A stretch of DNA of 64,000 bases from Flavobacterium aestivum (GCF_026870175.2 NZ_CP113977.2:4340001-4404000), one strand, 5' to 3'. Shown: positions 23,889 to 31,863, counted from the first letter of the stretch. Notes: generated from the letters alone by a model not told the origin. Numbers and translations are program-made.

Positions 23889-24230
23889 TTAGATTTTTTC
23901 TAGTTCAGAGAATAATGTATCCGCTGATTCTTTTATACCTTCTCTAAAACTTGCAGGTATTTTTTTCCCACATCTTTCAAACCAAGAATTGAAAGTTTCT
24001 TTTATTTGACTTCTATTCAATTTTGCCACTCTTCTATTTGCCATTTCAGGATATTTTTTACTTAAATATACAAAGATGTCAATATGCACCAATAAAGGCT
24101 GACTGGCTTCATCCGATGTTCTAAGCCATTCCTCAACTTCTAAAATCTGTTCTATTGCTGTATTAAAATAAAGTGCTGGCTCTAAATCCGCCATTTGATT
24201 TCCTTCTGGTGCTGTATTGTAAATTTTCAT
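23889..24230 (-). CDS. 113-residue cassette protein, copy 1 (probable immunity family)
   Basis: This small cytoplasmic helical protein starts MKIYNTAPEGNQMADLEPAL and ends FSELEKI. It is about 85-90% identical to the protein at 26002-26343, and its last 25 residues recur fused to a toxin fragment at 30593-30785. No family is recognised. Repetition among Rhs remnants suggests an immunity protein or a conserved cassette component. The end of the gene and its downstream 100 bases appear to be a recombination joint. Confidence 0.65.
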   Translation of the reverse strand: MKIYNTAPEGNQMADLEPALYFNTAIEQILEVEEWLRTSDEASQPLLVHIDIFVYLSKKYPEMANRRVAKLNRSQIKETFNSWFERCGKKIPASFREGIKESADTLFSELEKI

Positions 24231-24243
24231 TTTTTATTATCTA

Positions 24244-24312
24244 ATATGAGTCTGTTTCTATATCTTCATACTGTCCTAATTGTCTAAAGAAAAACCAGAC
24301 GTTTGCACCAGT
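24244..24312 (-). pseudogene. Rhs core fragment
   Basis: A minus-strand stretch reads FRQLGQYEDIETDSY then stop, matching FRQLGQYEDVETGLYY of the intact Rhs protein. It is preceded by unrelated residues (LSHTGANVWFF), so the join is not native. It marks a deleted Rhs C-terminal cassette. Confidence 0.7.
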
Positions 24313-24334
24313 ATGGGATAATTTAGTTTATTTC

Positions 24335-24739
24335 TTAACGTCCGAAGAACTGACCCGACTTCGATCTAAACTCAGGGTCCTTCCTTTCTTTCTGTTTTAC
24401 TTTTAGAAAATCAAAAGCTTTATCATATATACTTTTATTGCATTCAAGTGCAAGTATTTCTTGATTATTGCTAATTTTAAAAATAATCAATTTATTATTC
24501 ATGTATTTAAAAGATACGGTTTCAATCTTTGATGTACCTTTTCCGAACTTTCTCCAACCACAAGAAAATTGAAATGTAACACGCTCTCGTGAGATATTTA
24601 TGAAACCACATTTATTGGATTTTAATTGAATATTTAAAATACAAGAATCTTGGATTTCTTCACAAGAAGCTATAATCGGTTTAGAGAATATTGAAAACAT
24701 AAATAATAAGTTTATCTTGATTTTAAAACGTGAAAACAC
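24335..24739 (-). CDS. hypothetical protein, possible immunity or exported protein
   Basis: The frame starts with GTG (134 residues); an internal ATG (MFSIFSKPIIASC) gives 121 residues with a short hydrophobic start that could be a weak export signal. It has several Cys (SCILNIQ, SNKCGF, FSCGW) and a basic C-terminal tail ending GQFFGR. No family is recognised. It lies between Rhs fragments. Confidence 0.45.
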   Translation of the reverse strand: MFSRFKIKINLLFMFSIFSKPIIASCEEIQDSCILNIQLKSNKCGFINISRERVTFQFSCGWRKFGKGTSKIETVSFKYMNNKLIIFKISNNQEILALECNKSIYDKAFDFLKVKQKERKDPEFRSKSGQFFGR

Positions 24740-24746
24740 ACAAAAT

Positions 24747-25283
24747 TTATCTATACATCTTTCTGTTCAAAAAAGTTAATTTTTCGTCTGAATTATCTAA
24801 TTTTTCCGACAGTTGTAATTGTGAATTAATTTCTTTTAAATAAATAGGATTTGCATTACTTGTAGTAATAGAAATCCCTTCAATTTCATAATCAATATAA
24901 TTTAATGAATGTTCATAGCAATTATAAATCACTTCCCCGTTTTCTTTAAGATTTGAAAGAATACTTTCATAAGCAATAAAAATTTCATACAATGCTTTTT
25001 CTTCTAATTCATCTTCATTCAAATTTTCTAAATCCTCCTCAGAATTATATAATACTAAATCTATTATATCATTGCTTAATAAATCATTTATGCTAATCTC
25101 TTTATCATTTAGTTTCCATAATAATTCATTAACTTTCTTTAAGTTAAATAACAACTCATTATTTAAATCCTTTATTTTCTCAAATAAGAACTCAACACAC
25201 CATAAATCCCAAAACAATAATTTATCATTATGAAGATTTTCAGTTTTCGCATCTATTAAATCAATAAAATCAATATGTTTCAT
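24747..25283 (-). CDS. putative orphan immunity protein (178 aa)
   Basis: This very acidic cytoplasmic protein starts MKHIDFIDLIDAKTENLHND and is rich in Asp/Glu/Asn, as is common among nuclease-toxin immunities. No family is recognised. Its start overlaps the stop of an Rhs core fragment by four bases (ATGA), exactly the coupling expected between a toxin tail and its immunity gene, although the toxin domain itself is missing. Confidence 0.55.
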   Translation of the reverse strand: MKHIDFIDLIDAKTENLHNDKLLFWDLWCVEFLFEKIKDLNNELLFNLKKVNELLWKLNDKEISINDLLSNDIIDLVLYNSEEDLENLNEDELEEKALYEIFIAYESILSNLKENGEVIYNCYEHSLNYIDYEIEGISITTSNANPIYLKEINSQLQLSEKLDNSDEKLTFLNRKMYR

Positions 25284-25465
25284 ATGTATATCTTTATAGC
25301 CTTAACTATATCACTCCTATAATTTTTTATTAGTCTGCCAATATAATCATTTATAATACTATACTTACTATTTCTAACAATTTTAGCACTTAGTACAAAA
25401 CTTTCTTCCTGATAAACCCAATCACCTTTGCCTATTACGAGATCAAGTATATCCTTATATGACAT
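25280..25465 (-). pseudogene. Rhs core fragment joined directly to an immunity gene
   Basis: The 61-residue frame contains SAKIVRNSKYSIINDYIGR, matching SAKIVGDNKYSIINDYIGR of the intact Rhs protein, with no normal start and a diverged end (NYRSDIVKAIKIYI). The toxin part has been lost. It is best read as a remnant, not a gene. Confidence 0.75.
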
Positions 25466-25540
25466 ATTTCATTCATGAATTTAAACGCTAATGCAATGAT
25501 GTATTTTTAGTTAAGCTTTTTGTGATTTAGACTTAAAAAT

Positions 25541-25578
25541 AAAAAGACTGTCTGAAAATATTTCCAGACAGTCTTTTA
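25541..25578. terminator. terminator of the Imm51-like copy 1 cassette
   Basis: The stem AAAAGACTGTCTG / CAGACAGTCTTTT has A and T tracts on both flanks. A diverged version (30811-30845) follows the second Imm51-like gene, so the hairpin travels with the cassette. Confidence 0.8.
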
Positions 25579-25597
25579 GTAATCATTAAGTTAGTTA

Positions 25598-25948
25598 CTA
25601 ATCTAATTCTGCTCTTGAGAACAAATCCTGTATTAGATTTTCATTCTCACAGGCTTCTTTAAACGAAATAATGAAAGTTTTCAAAGCCTCCGCATCAGAA
25701 GAATAGGCGCAGAACATACTACCTTCCGGGTCAAATCTAACTATATCTATAAGTTCAGGTTTTTGTTCCTCTAAAAAAACATGTGCCAAGGAAGCCCAAT
25801 CGTAACCGTTGCCTTCAAAACCTTCCTCTTCCCTTGCCAGGAAAATTTCAGTCTTATATTCTCCTACATATAAGCATACCGAAACACTTTTCTCATGTTC
25901 TGTCCAAAAAAATGGATTAATTACTGTTTCTAAATCATTAATGTCCAT
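25598..25948 (-). CDS. Imm51-like immunity protein, copy 1
   Basis: This 116-residue cytoplasmic protein has the conserved blocks PFFWTEHEKSVSVCLYVGEY, GFEGNGYDWASLAHVFL and FDPEGSMFCAYSSD, which I associate with the Imm51 immunity family (assignment from memory). It is nearly identical to the protein at 30877-31227. No cognate toxin is left beside it, so it is an orphan that may protect against neighbouring strains. Confidence 0.8.
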   Translation of the reverse strand: MDINDLETVINPFFWTEHEKSVSVCLYVGEYKTEIFLAREEEGFEGNGYDWASLAHVFLEEQKPELIDIVRFDPEGSMFCAYSSDAEALKTFIISFKEACENENLIQDLFSRAELD

Positions 25949-26001
25949 ATTGTTCTAATTCTTTAAAAGATCATTACATGGCTTATATCCCCACTGAATA
26001 T

Positions 26002-26343
26002 TTAAATTTTTTCTAGTTCAGAGAATAATGTATCCGCTGATTCTTTTATACCTTCTCTAAAACTTACAGGTATTTTTTTTCCACATCTTTCAAACCAAGA
26101 ATTGAAAGTTTCTTTTATTTGATTTCTATTTAATTCTTCTACTCTCCAATTTGCCATTTCAGGATATCTTTTGCTTAAATATACAAAAGCATCAACATGA
26201 ACCAACAAAGGCTGACAAGCTTCTTCTGAAGTTCTAAGCCACTCTTCGGCTTTTTGAATTTGTTGTATAGCTAAATTAAAATAACGTGCTGACTCTAAAT
26301 CAGCCATTTGATTTCCTTCTGGTGCTGTACTGTAAATTTTCAT
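26002..26343 (-). CDS. 113-residue cassette protein, copy 2 (probable immunity family)
   Basis: It starts MKIYSTAPEGNQMADLESAR and ends FSELEKI, and is a close paralogue of 23889-24230 with changes concentrated in the middle. It lies 53 bases upstream of the Imm51-like copy 1. The short intergenic segment is shared in diverged form with the other two copies, supporting duplication of the whole module. Confidence 0.65.
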   Translation of the reverse strand: MKIYSTAPEGNQMADLESARYFNLAIQQIQKAEEWLRTSEEACQPLLVHVDAFVYLSKRYPEMANWRVEELNRNQIKETFNSWFERCGKKIPVSFREGIKESADTLFSELEKI

Positions 26344-26438
26344 TTTTTATTATTTTTATTTACTTAGTTAGTATATTTAAATTTCAATCCTTCAACTTTT
26401 CTTGGAGAATCTGTGCTATAGGGTTCTACAATATTACC

Positions 26439-26915
26439 TTAATTTATATCCTTTTTTGCAAACTTAGAGAAGACTTCATCATTTAATAATGAATTTAAAA
26501 TTTTTGATTTATCTGTTTGGTTTGTAATTTTTAAGATTGCAGAATATGCATTATGCCTTATATCTATATCTTCTTCTTTAGACAATACTATTTTATTAAT
26601 GTAATTTTTAATCTCAATACTATCATTAATTAAATTTCTTGAAGCAATAAATGCATAGTTTTTCACATCATAATCATTCTCATTTTTTAATAAATTAATG
26701 ACGATATCACATAGTTCCTCTACAACTATTTTAGGAATGTCTGCTATTTCTATAATTTTAAGGGCTTCTATTCTAGCCAAATCGTATTCTTTTTCATCTT
26801 CTATCACTTCTAAGATTAAGTCCCATTTATCATCAAAATCATCAAAATTCAGGCTATTTATTAATTCTACTTTGTTATCATCATCTTGAGTTTTATATAT
26901 CTCTTTTATTTTCAT
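26439..26915 (-). CDS. HEAT-like repeat protein, putative immunity
   Basis: This 158-residue acidic all-helical protein has repeated helix pairs (LARIEALKIIEIADIPKIVV, YDVKNYAFIASRNLINDS, IDIRHNAYSAILKITNQT) typical of HEAT-type scaffolds. HEAT-like immunity proteins are known in polymorphic toxin systems. It directly follows a decayed toxin tail (26931-27045), which supports the immunity reading. Confidence 0.6.
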   Translation of the reverse strand: MKIKEIYKTQDDDNKVELINSLNFDDFDDKWDLILEVIEDEKEYDLARIEALKIIEIADIPKIVVEELCDIVINLLKNENDYDVKNYAFIASRNLINDSIEIKNYINKIVLSKEEDIDIRHNAYSAILKITNQTDKSKILNSLLNDEVFSKFAKKDIN

Positions 26916-26930
26916 AATTAATATTTTTAA

Positions 26931-27045
26931 TTAAAACACTTCTAGTTTCCATTCTATTTTTGTCACATCATCTGCCATTTCGGATTTGCTATCGACAAGG
27001 ATTTAACCATTACGGTAATAAAAGATATCCTTATTATTAGACCAG
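26931..27045 (-). pseudogene. decayed toxin tail upstream of the HEAT-like gene
   Basis: The minus strand reads RWSNNKDIFYYRNG, a stop, then SKSEMADDVTKIEWKLEVF and stop in the same frame. There is no start codon. It appears to be the C-terminus of a former Rhs toxin carrying one nonsense mutation. Confidence 0.4.
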
Positions 27046-27094
27046 CGAAAAAGTCTAAAACTTATTGAACAATAGATAATTTAGTATTCACAAC

Positions 27095-27130
27095 AAACCC
27101 CACTCATTTCAGCGGGGTTTATTTTTTTTA
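27095..27130 (+). terminator. hairpin with plus-strand T-run
   Basis: The stem AAACCCC / GGGGTTT with a 12-base loop is followed by an AT-rich T tract on the plus strand. On the minus strand, where the genes lie, there is no T-run, so its role is unclear. Confidence 0.5.
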
Positions 27131-27174
27131 TAATCTTGTTGTTACAAGTCAAAAAGCTTCTCTTAGCATTTTAG

Positions 27175-27717
27175 CTAAGAATATTGCCAAAAACCTGCTA
27201 TTATTTCACCTGTTACATTGTGCTTATACAAATATAATGCTCCATACATAAAAACATAATCCATACCATCATAATATCCTTCTTCTTCTATTTGTAAAAA
27301 AAATGAATAATTATCTTTCTCTAATTTTTCATAAAAATAACTTTTAGGCTGAATCAAACGTGGCTCTCCACCAACTTTTATAAATAAGAATTCGCTTAAA
27401 TTGTCTGTAGCATAATTACTTATCGAGAAAATTCCAAGATCAGAGATCACCTTATCTTCCCTGTCTCCAATTTCGGAATATTCATGCTCTATCACTTTTA
27501 CAGATATGTCAGGATAAATATTATTTTCTAAAAGGACATCAAGATTATTATGTATCACTATTGAGAGCATTTTATCTTGCTTCTCTGGATGATTAATAAC
27601 TGCATAAAAATTATAATCTTTCGGAATATCATTTTCAATAACTTTAGGAGGTTTTCCTCCTATTCTGGCTTCTAAAGTCTTGTCATAGATCAAACAAGTA
27701 GCATACAATTCGTTCAT
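27175..27717 (-). CDS. putative orphan immunity protein (180 aa)
   Basis: This cytoplasmic, acidic, beta-rich protein has segments FLFIKVGGEPRLIQPKSYFY and YSFFLQIEEEGYYDGMDYVF, which recall DUF1963/YwqG-like proteins; that resemblance is weak. It lies 12 bases downstream of a toxin C-terminal fragment (27730-27933) and Rhs core remnants, so it is most simply that toxin's immunity protein. Confidence 0.6.
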   Translation of the reverse strand: MNELYATCLIYDKTLEARIGGKPPKVIENDIPKDYNFYAVINHPEKQDKMLSIVIHNNLDVLLENNIYPDISVKVIEHEYSEIGDREDKVISDLGIFSISNYATDNLSEFLFIKVGGEPRLIQPKSYFYEKLEKDNYSFFLQIEEEGYYDGMDYVFMYGALYLYKHNVTGEIIAGFWQYS

Positions 27718-27729
27718 TCTTTTTTAATT

Positions 27730-27933
27730 TTAGTGACATATATAACCTTGTTTCTTTGCAAAATCAATTGCATCTTCTCTAAGTTTATTTGTTAATTCTG
27801 TAGCATATCTTTTTGCATTTAAAGGCTCCCAATCTCTACTAAATAACCCTTCATATATACCACGTCTTGTCAATGCAGCATTTCTATTTATATTTTGCAA
27901 AGCTGATTGTCCTTTTAACTTAGTTCCCCTCAT
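27730..27933 (-). pseudogene. toxin C-terminal domain fragment
   Basis: This 67-residue frame (LQNINRNAALTRRGIYEGLF and KLREDAIDFAKKQGYICH) is not preceded by any RHS core in frame. An Rhs core remnant lies about 35 bases upstream. It seems to be the surviving end of a former Rhs toxin. The toxin activity cannot be named. It could be expressed from its internal ATG, but alone it is probably inert. Confidence 0.55.
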
Positions 27934-27959
27934 TTTGTACTAAGTTTGTCATAGACCAT

Positions 27960-28075
27960 ATTATCCTCATCAACGATGAGTTTTGATCTATCTCTCTAGA
28001 TCATATTTCCATTCATGAATAAGAACGTTACCATCCCAAACATAGCGATTTATTTCTTTGTATTTATCATAAACA
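27960..28075 (-). pseudogene. Rhs core fragment
   Basis: About 85 bases, including the stretch for NRYVWDGNV-IHEW, match the intact rhs at 32645-32725 almost base for base, then diverge on both sides. It marks the former Rhs body of the 27730-27933 toxin tail. Confidence 0.7.
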
Positions 28076-28152
28076 TAGTACAAATACTATTTTTTATGAC
28101 TCTAAAACACAAGACTGATACTTTTTATGTTGATTTTAAAGTGTTTTTAAAT

Positions 28153-28186
28153 TAAAAAAAGCAGGGGAATATTGCCCTGCTTTTTT
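28153..28186. terminator. terminator downstream of the 183-residue gene
   Basis: The stem AAAAAAGCAGGG / CCCTGCTTTTTT with a short loop is symmetrical and so works on both strands. Confidence 0.85.
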
Positions 28187-28222
28187 AAAAATATTCAGAA
28201 GTAAAAAACTACGAACAGCTGA

Positions 28223-28774
28223 TTATACTGCTATTCCAACTTTTTCAAACCTAAGCCCTTTAATGTCATTATCATTCATAAAATTAACAAATTCATTTGT
28301 ACAAAAGTAAGACGATGTTAATTTATCATCTCTAAAAACAATACTGTTTAAAATGTTGTCTTTTTTGAACAAAATATTATTTTCTCTTATCATTGACATA
28401 ATTTCACTATTAGATTTATTGTCCTTATTTATACAATCAATCTTTGTTAGTAAATTTATAAGATAGAATTTTTCAGGTAGTTCAGTATCAACATCTAATA
28501 CTTCTATTCCAGAATTTAATTTATTTATAAGTGTATCTATATTTTTTTCATTTATCAATAATATACCTGTGTAATAACAACTAGCATCGAAATCAATTCT
28601 TCTTTTATCTTGTTTCTTTTTAGGGTCGATAAATATTTTAAAATCTAATTTTTGATAATTACTTACTAATAATTGCCCTTTAAATTCTAATGCTTGCTGT
28701 GAATTATTATTGTCTTCATTGTAAACAAAAAATTTATACTCGTCATAGTTTTGTGAAATTCTATATACATCCAT
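28223..28774 (-). CDS. putative orphan immunity protein (183 aa)
   Basis: This cytoplasmic protein starts MDVYRISQNYDEYKFFVYNE and ends FMNDNDIKGLRFEKVGIAV. The ending (hydrophobic plus 'IKGLRF') is typical of DUF1629/Imm11-Imm43-type immunity proteins, but I cannot confirm this. It lies between a SUKH-type gene and an Rhs remnant. Confidence 0.55.
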   Translation of the reverse strand: MDVYRISQNYDEYKFFVYNEDNNNSQQALEFKGQLLVSNYQKLDFKIFIDPKKKQDKRRIDFDASCYYTGILLINEKNIDTLINKLNSGIEVLDVDTELPEKFYLINLLTKIDCINKDNKSNSEIMSMIRENNILFKKDNILNSIVFRDDKLTSSYFCTNEFVNFMNDNDIKGLRFEKVGIAV

Positions 28775-28845
28775 TTTTACAAAAATTAATTATTAAAATA
28801 AGAGATCGATCAATAGTATTTCTAGTAATTTATGTTCACAGAAAA

Positions 28846-29280
28846 TTAATCTATTAAATTTTCTCCTATTAGCTCTTCAAAAGATTCATTTAATACTTCA
28901 GTTTCATCATTATCATGATAATATATCCAAACTTTGTTATCTGGAGAAATAAATACAGGGTCCCCATTTCCGCTTATAGAAATAACATAGCTAGATTGTA
29001 TTAATTCACACCTATTATCTACTGAATAATTATTTCTAAAATCTTTTGTTAAATCTATTACTGTTTCTTCCGATAACATTTCGCAGTTATTAAATCCATA
29101 AACTGGAAAACCTGTAAAACTACCACCAAAAAGACTTAAAAACTGTACATAGTCTTTATCGAAATGCACATTAAGCTCTTTTTCAGCATTACTAATTATT
29201 TCTTCACTAACAGACTTACCTGCGAAAAAATCATTGTTAGATAATATTACTTTAATTTTATTAATTAATTCTTGTTTCAT
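28846..29280 (-). CDS. SMI1/KNR4 (SUKH) family immunity protein
   Basis: This 144-residue protein has the SUKH pattern: ISNAEKELNVHFDKDYVQFL near the N-terminus, the Gly-rich GGSFTGFPVYGF, then YVISISGNGDPVFISPDNKV and a terminal SFEELIGENL. SUKH proteins neutralise diverse, mostly nuclease, toxins. It directly follows a toxin tail (29286-29412), its probable former partner. Confidence 0.88.
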   Translation of the reverse strand: MKQELINKIKVILSNNDFFAGKSVSEEIISNAEKELNVHFDKDYVQFLSLFGGSFTGFPVYGFNNCEMLSEETVIDLTKDFRNNYSVDNRCELIQSSYVISISGNGDPVFISPDNKVWIYYHDNDETEVLNESFEELIGENLID

Positions 29281-29285
29281 ATCTC

Positions 29286-29412
29286 TTATTTACATTTCAT
29301 TCTTCTTTCATTAAGGCCTGTTTCAGCTAGATCAACATGATACTCTTTTCTCCAATTATCAAATGCACTTCTTTCTAAATCTTCCACCTTTTTCCATTCC
29401 AAATGGATACCC
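29286..29412 (-). pseudogene. toxin C-terminal tail upstream of the SUKH gene
   Basis: On the minus strand, an open stretch with no start reads LEWKKVEDLERSAFDNWRKE and continues to a stop after LNERRMKCK. It ends six bases before the SUKH start and begins abruptly at a terminator hairpin. It is the remaining end of a deleted toxin. Confidence 0.6.
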
Positions 29413-29472
29413 AAAAAAAACTAAAACAAGCATCCTTCAAATTTTCAGAATGCTTGTTTTAGTTTTTTTTGT
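29410..29472. terminator. strong hairpin terminator at a cassette joint
   Basis: The 17-base arms AAAACTAAAACAAGCAT / ATGCTTGTTTTAGTTTT flank a short AT-rich loop, with A and T tracts on either side. It isolates the 29530-30417 gene from the toxin tail below. Confidence 0.85.
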
Positions 29473-29529
29473 GAATTCACTTTACCAGTACAAAGTTGTG
29501 AGACTTCGAGAAACTCTGATTACCTAAAA

Positions 29530-30417
29530 TTATTTAATTAGTTTACTATCCAAGTCTAGAGTTGTTACTTCAGAAGGACACTTTGCTAAATCTATAAAAG
29601 GGATGAATTTATTAATTAAATCAGAATTAATAGTATTAGATAAGTTATTCTTTGCTCTAAATTTAGATATAGCAATTAACTCTAAAGGAAAATATTTCCA
29701 AGCATCATGATTAAAAGTATCTAAATAGCTTTTGCCTTTATTATTGATATGAAATTTCGATAATTTACTAATTATTTCAGAAAATACTTTTTCATCCTTA
29801 TCCAAAAGATTTTTTATAACAAAATCATATTCGCTATTAATTAATTCCTGCTCTTTAAGTTTAAGATTGTATGCTATACCTTCGCGATTAAGAATAAACT
29901 GCAATAACTGTAAAACATCAGAATAACCATAGTTATTTTTAAAATCTTCAACAGACCAATTTATAGATTCTTGATCATAATAATTATTTAAATAATTTAG
30001 AGTTTGCTTTAAAGATGATGGGTAAAAGCAATAAGCAAACAAACAAGAGAAAACAATATCTTGGAAAAATTCTCCAGACTGTTTAACTTCATCATTTTGA
30101 GCACTAATAAAAGATAAATTTAACCAACTGAAAGCGTCTACCAAATTATCAAATTCGTTTTGTGTTTGGTTTTCCTCAAATGAAATTATTGCTTTTTCTG
30201 ATTTATAATAAAACAAAAAATTAATAATATCATTTAAAGGATATTGATTTGTAAAAGTCATACCAAACTCTTCAAATTCATAACTAAACTCTTTTTTACC
30301 CGAATTGATAAATTCGTTTATACAATTTAAATAAAATTTAACGTCATTAGTATTGTCCCTTGTTTCAAAATTACTTTTTATTTCTCCGACAACTTTAGTT
30401 AAATATTTTTTACTCAT
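29530..30417 (-). CDS. putative orphan immunity protein (295 aa), helical
   Basis: This large, all-helical cytoplasmic protein (for example FQDIVFSCLFAYCFYPSSLK and YSDVLQLLQFILNREGIAYN) resembles, by size and composition, the helical immunity families such as Imm49. I do not recognise it with certainty. It follows a frameshifted toxin tail ending SDWDEVAKLCKK (30418-30590), consistent with an immunity role. Confidence 0.6.
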   Translation of the reverse strand: MSKKYLTKVVGEIKSNFETRDNTNDVKFYLNCINEFINSGKKEFSYEFEEFGMTFTNQYPLNDIINFLFYYKSEKAIISFEENQTQNEFDNLVDAFSWLNLSFISAQNDEVKQSGEFFQDIVFSCLFAYCFYPSSLKQTLNYLNNYYDQESINWSVEDFKNNYGYSDVLQLLQFILNREGIAYNLKLKEQELINSEYDFVIKNLLDKDEKVFSEIISKLSKFHINNKGKSYLDTFNHDAWKYFPLELIAISKFRAKNNLSNTINSDLINKFIPFIDLAKCPSEVTTLDLDSKLIK

Positions 30418-30590
30418 TATTATTTATTTTTTACAAAGTTTAGCAACTTCATCCCAATCGGAAAATCATTCCTCTTTCACCAAACATATCGACAACTCTT
30501 TTTATCACCAAGATTACTCTTAATTTGTGTTGCTGATTGTGGTATTATTCTAATTCTTTAAGAAGATCATTTCATAGCTCATATCCTCAC
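30418..30590 (-). pseudogene. frameshifted toxin tail
   Basis: In three successive frames on the minus strand one reads PQSATQIKSNLGDK, then RVVDMFGERGMI after removing one A from an A-run, then SDWDEVAKLCKK and stop. The first block matches 23772-23860. It is a toxin end inactivated by at least two frameshifts. Confidence 0.5.
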
Positions 30591-30592
30591 TA

Positions 30593-30785
30593 CTATTTAA
30601 TTTTTTTCTAGTTCAGAGAATAATGCATCCGCTGATTCTTTTATGCCTTCTCTAAAATTTGCAGGTATTTTTTTCATTCCTCGCTTTCCATAACCTGAAC
30701 TTCCTACATAAGATTCTTTACCGCTTGAAATAATATATACACCAAGACTATCTGTAAAAAATGTTGGTGCACTAACTAATCAAAA
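30593..30785 (-). pseudogene. chimeric remnant: GIY-YIG-like toxin piece fused to the end of the 113-residue gene
   Basis: A continuous minus-strand frame without a start reads FFTDSLGVYIISSGKESYVG (a GIY-YIG-type core with GVY and YVG), then GYGKRGMKKIPANFREGIKE and ends FSELEKN. The second half is the C-terminus of the 113-residue family (CGKKIPASFREGI...FSELEKI). The join falls at the shared GK-x-KKIP segment, so it looks like recombination at short homology. Confidence 0.6.
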
Positions 30786-30810
30786 AAATATGATTTTAGA
30801 CTTAAAAATA

Positions 30811-30845
30811 AAAACTGCTTGAAAAATAATTTCCAAGCAGTCTAT
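30811..30845. terminator. terminator of the Imm51-like copy 2 cassette
   Basis: The stem ACTGCTTG / CAAGCAGT lies in the same sequence context (TTAGACTTAAAAATAAAA) as the hairpin after copy 1 of the Imm51-like gene. Confidence 0.7.
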
Positions 30846-30876
30846 TATCATTAAATTATTAATATCTAAAATACTT

Positions 30877-31227
30877 CTAATCTAATTCTGCCCTTGAAAA
30901 CAAATCTTGAATTAACTTTTCATTCTCACAGGCTTCTTTAAACGAAATAATAAAAGCTTTTAGTGCTTCTACATCAGAAGAATAAGCGCAAAACATACTC
31001 CCCTCAGGATCAAATTTAACGACATCAATAAGTTCAGGCTTTTGTTCCTCTAAAAAAACATGTGCCAAGGAAGCCCAATCGTAACCGTTACCTTCAAAGC
31101 CTTCCTCTTCCCTTGCCTGGAAAATTTCAGTCTTATATTCTCCAACATTTAAGCATACTGAAACACTTTTCTCATGTTCAACCCAAAAAAATGGGGTAAT
31201 TAATTCTTTAAGATTATCAATATTCAT
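30877..31227 (-). CDS. Imm51-like immunity protein, copy 2
   Basis: This 116-residue protein is nearly identical to 25598-25948, with the same FFW-EHEKSVSVCL, GFEGNGYDWASLAHVFL and FDPEGSMFCAYSSD blocks; changes cluster in the first 15 and the 90-100 region. It sits downstream of the current Rhs immunity gene. Two copies kept intact imply a useful resistance or a recent duplication. Confidence 0.8.
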   Translation of the reverse strand: MNIDNLKELITPFFWVEHEKSVSVCLNVGEYKTEIFQAREEEGFEGNGYDWASLAHVFLEEQKPELIDVVKFDPEGSMFCAYSSDVEALKAFIISFKEACENEKLIQDLFSRAELD

Positions 31228-31350
31228 ATTGCTCTAATTCTTTAAAAGTTCATGTCAAATTATTTCTACCACATCTTTAATATATACTAATATTAACCCT
31301 CTCATTCTATTTTCCAGAAATATTGAAATATTTAGAATACTCAAATTAAT

Positions 31351-31863
31351 CTAAATGATCATAGAAAAATCTTTACTTCTAATAGCTTCTTCGATTCTTG
31401 TTGGATGATGAATTACCCATCTTTTGTATTTTTTAGCTTCATCTATACTTATGTTAGACTTATTGCCTCCCTTCCATAGAATTGGAAAATCCCTATCTCC
31501 TTGTACAAAACAAATTTCGCTATAATTAGAATCTATTTCTTTTTTATAGTTTTCACTTTCAAAAATAAACTTCCATCTTTTCTTTTCAAATGCTTGAGTT
31601 ATACGTATTGGTGTGAACATTTGACCTGATTCTATTATAACTTTCTTTTCAACTGGAATTGAACCTATATAATTGAAAATTTCAATTAAATCTCCTGTAG
31701 ATTTATCTATTTCTATTAATCTTCCAAAAGCATATTCCAAGTTAGAATCATACTTAGAACTGGAATAATTTTTTCTATTATCTTTTAGATCATTTGGTAA
31801 AAACAATGGTATACAAAATACGCCTCCTTCTTTTTCTTCTAAATAACTCATAATTAGTGACAT
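31351..31863 (-). CDS. cognate immunity protein of the Rhs GIY-YIG toxin (inferred)
   Basis: This 170-residue cytoplasmic protein starts MSLIMSYLEEKEGGVFCIPL; no family is recognised. The first ATG overlaps the rhs stop by ten bases in another frame, and a second in-frame ATG lies three bases after it. Both fit the tight coupling of toxin and immunity genes. As the toxin is a nuclease-like domain acting in the cytoplasm, a soluble immunity protein is expected. Confidence 0.75.
   Translation of the reverse strand: MSLIMSYLEEKEGGVFCIPLFLPNDLKDNRKNYSSSKYDSNLEYAFGRLIEIDKSTGDLIEIFNYIGSIPVEKKVIIESGQMFTPIRITQAFEKKRWKFIFESENYKKEIDSNYSEICFVQGDRDFPILWKGGNKSNISIDEAKKYKRWVIHHPTRIEEAIRSKDFSMII

Noticed and set aside
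25280..25465. Independent small gene of 61 residues
   Set aside because: It matches the middle of the Rhs core and has no proper start; annotated as a remnant.
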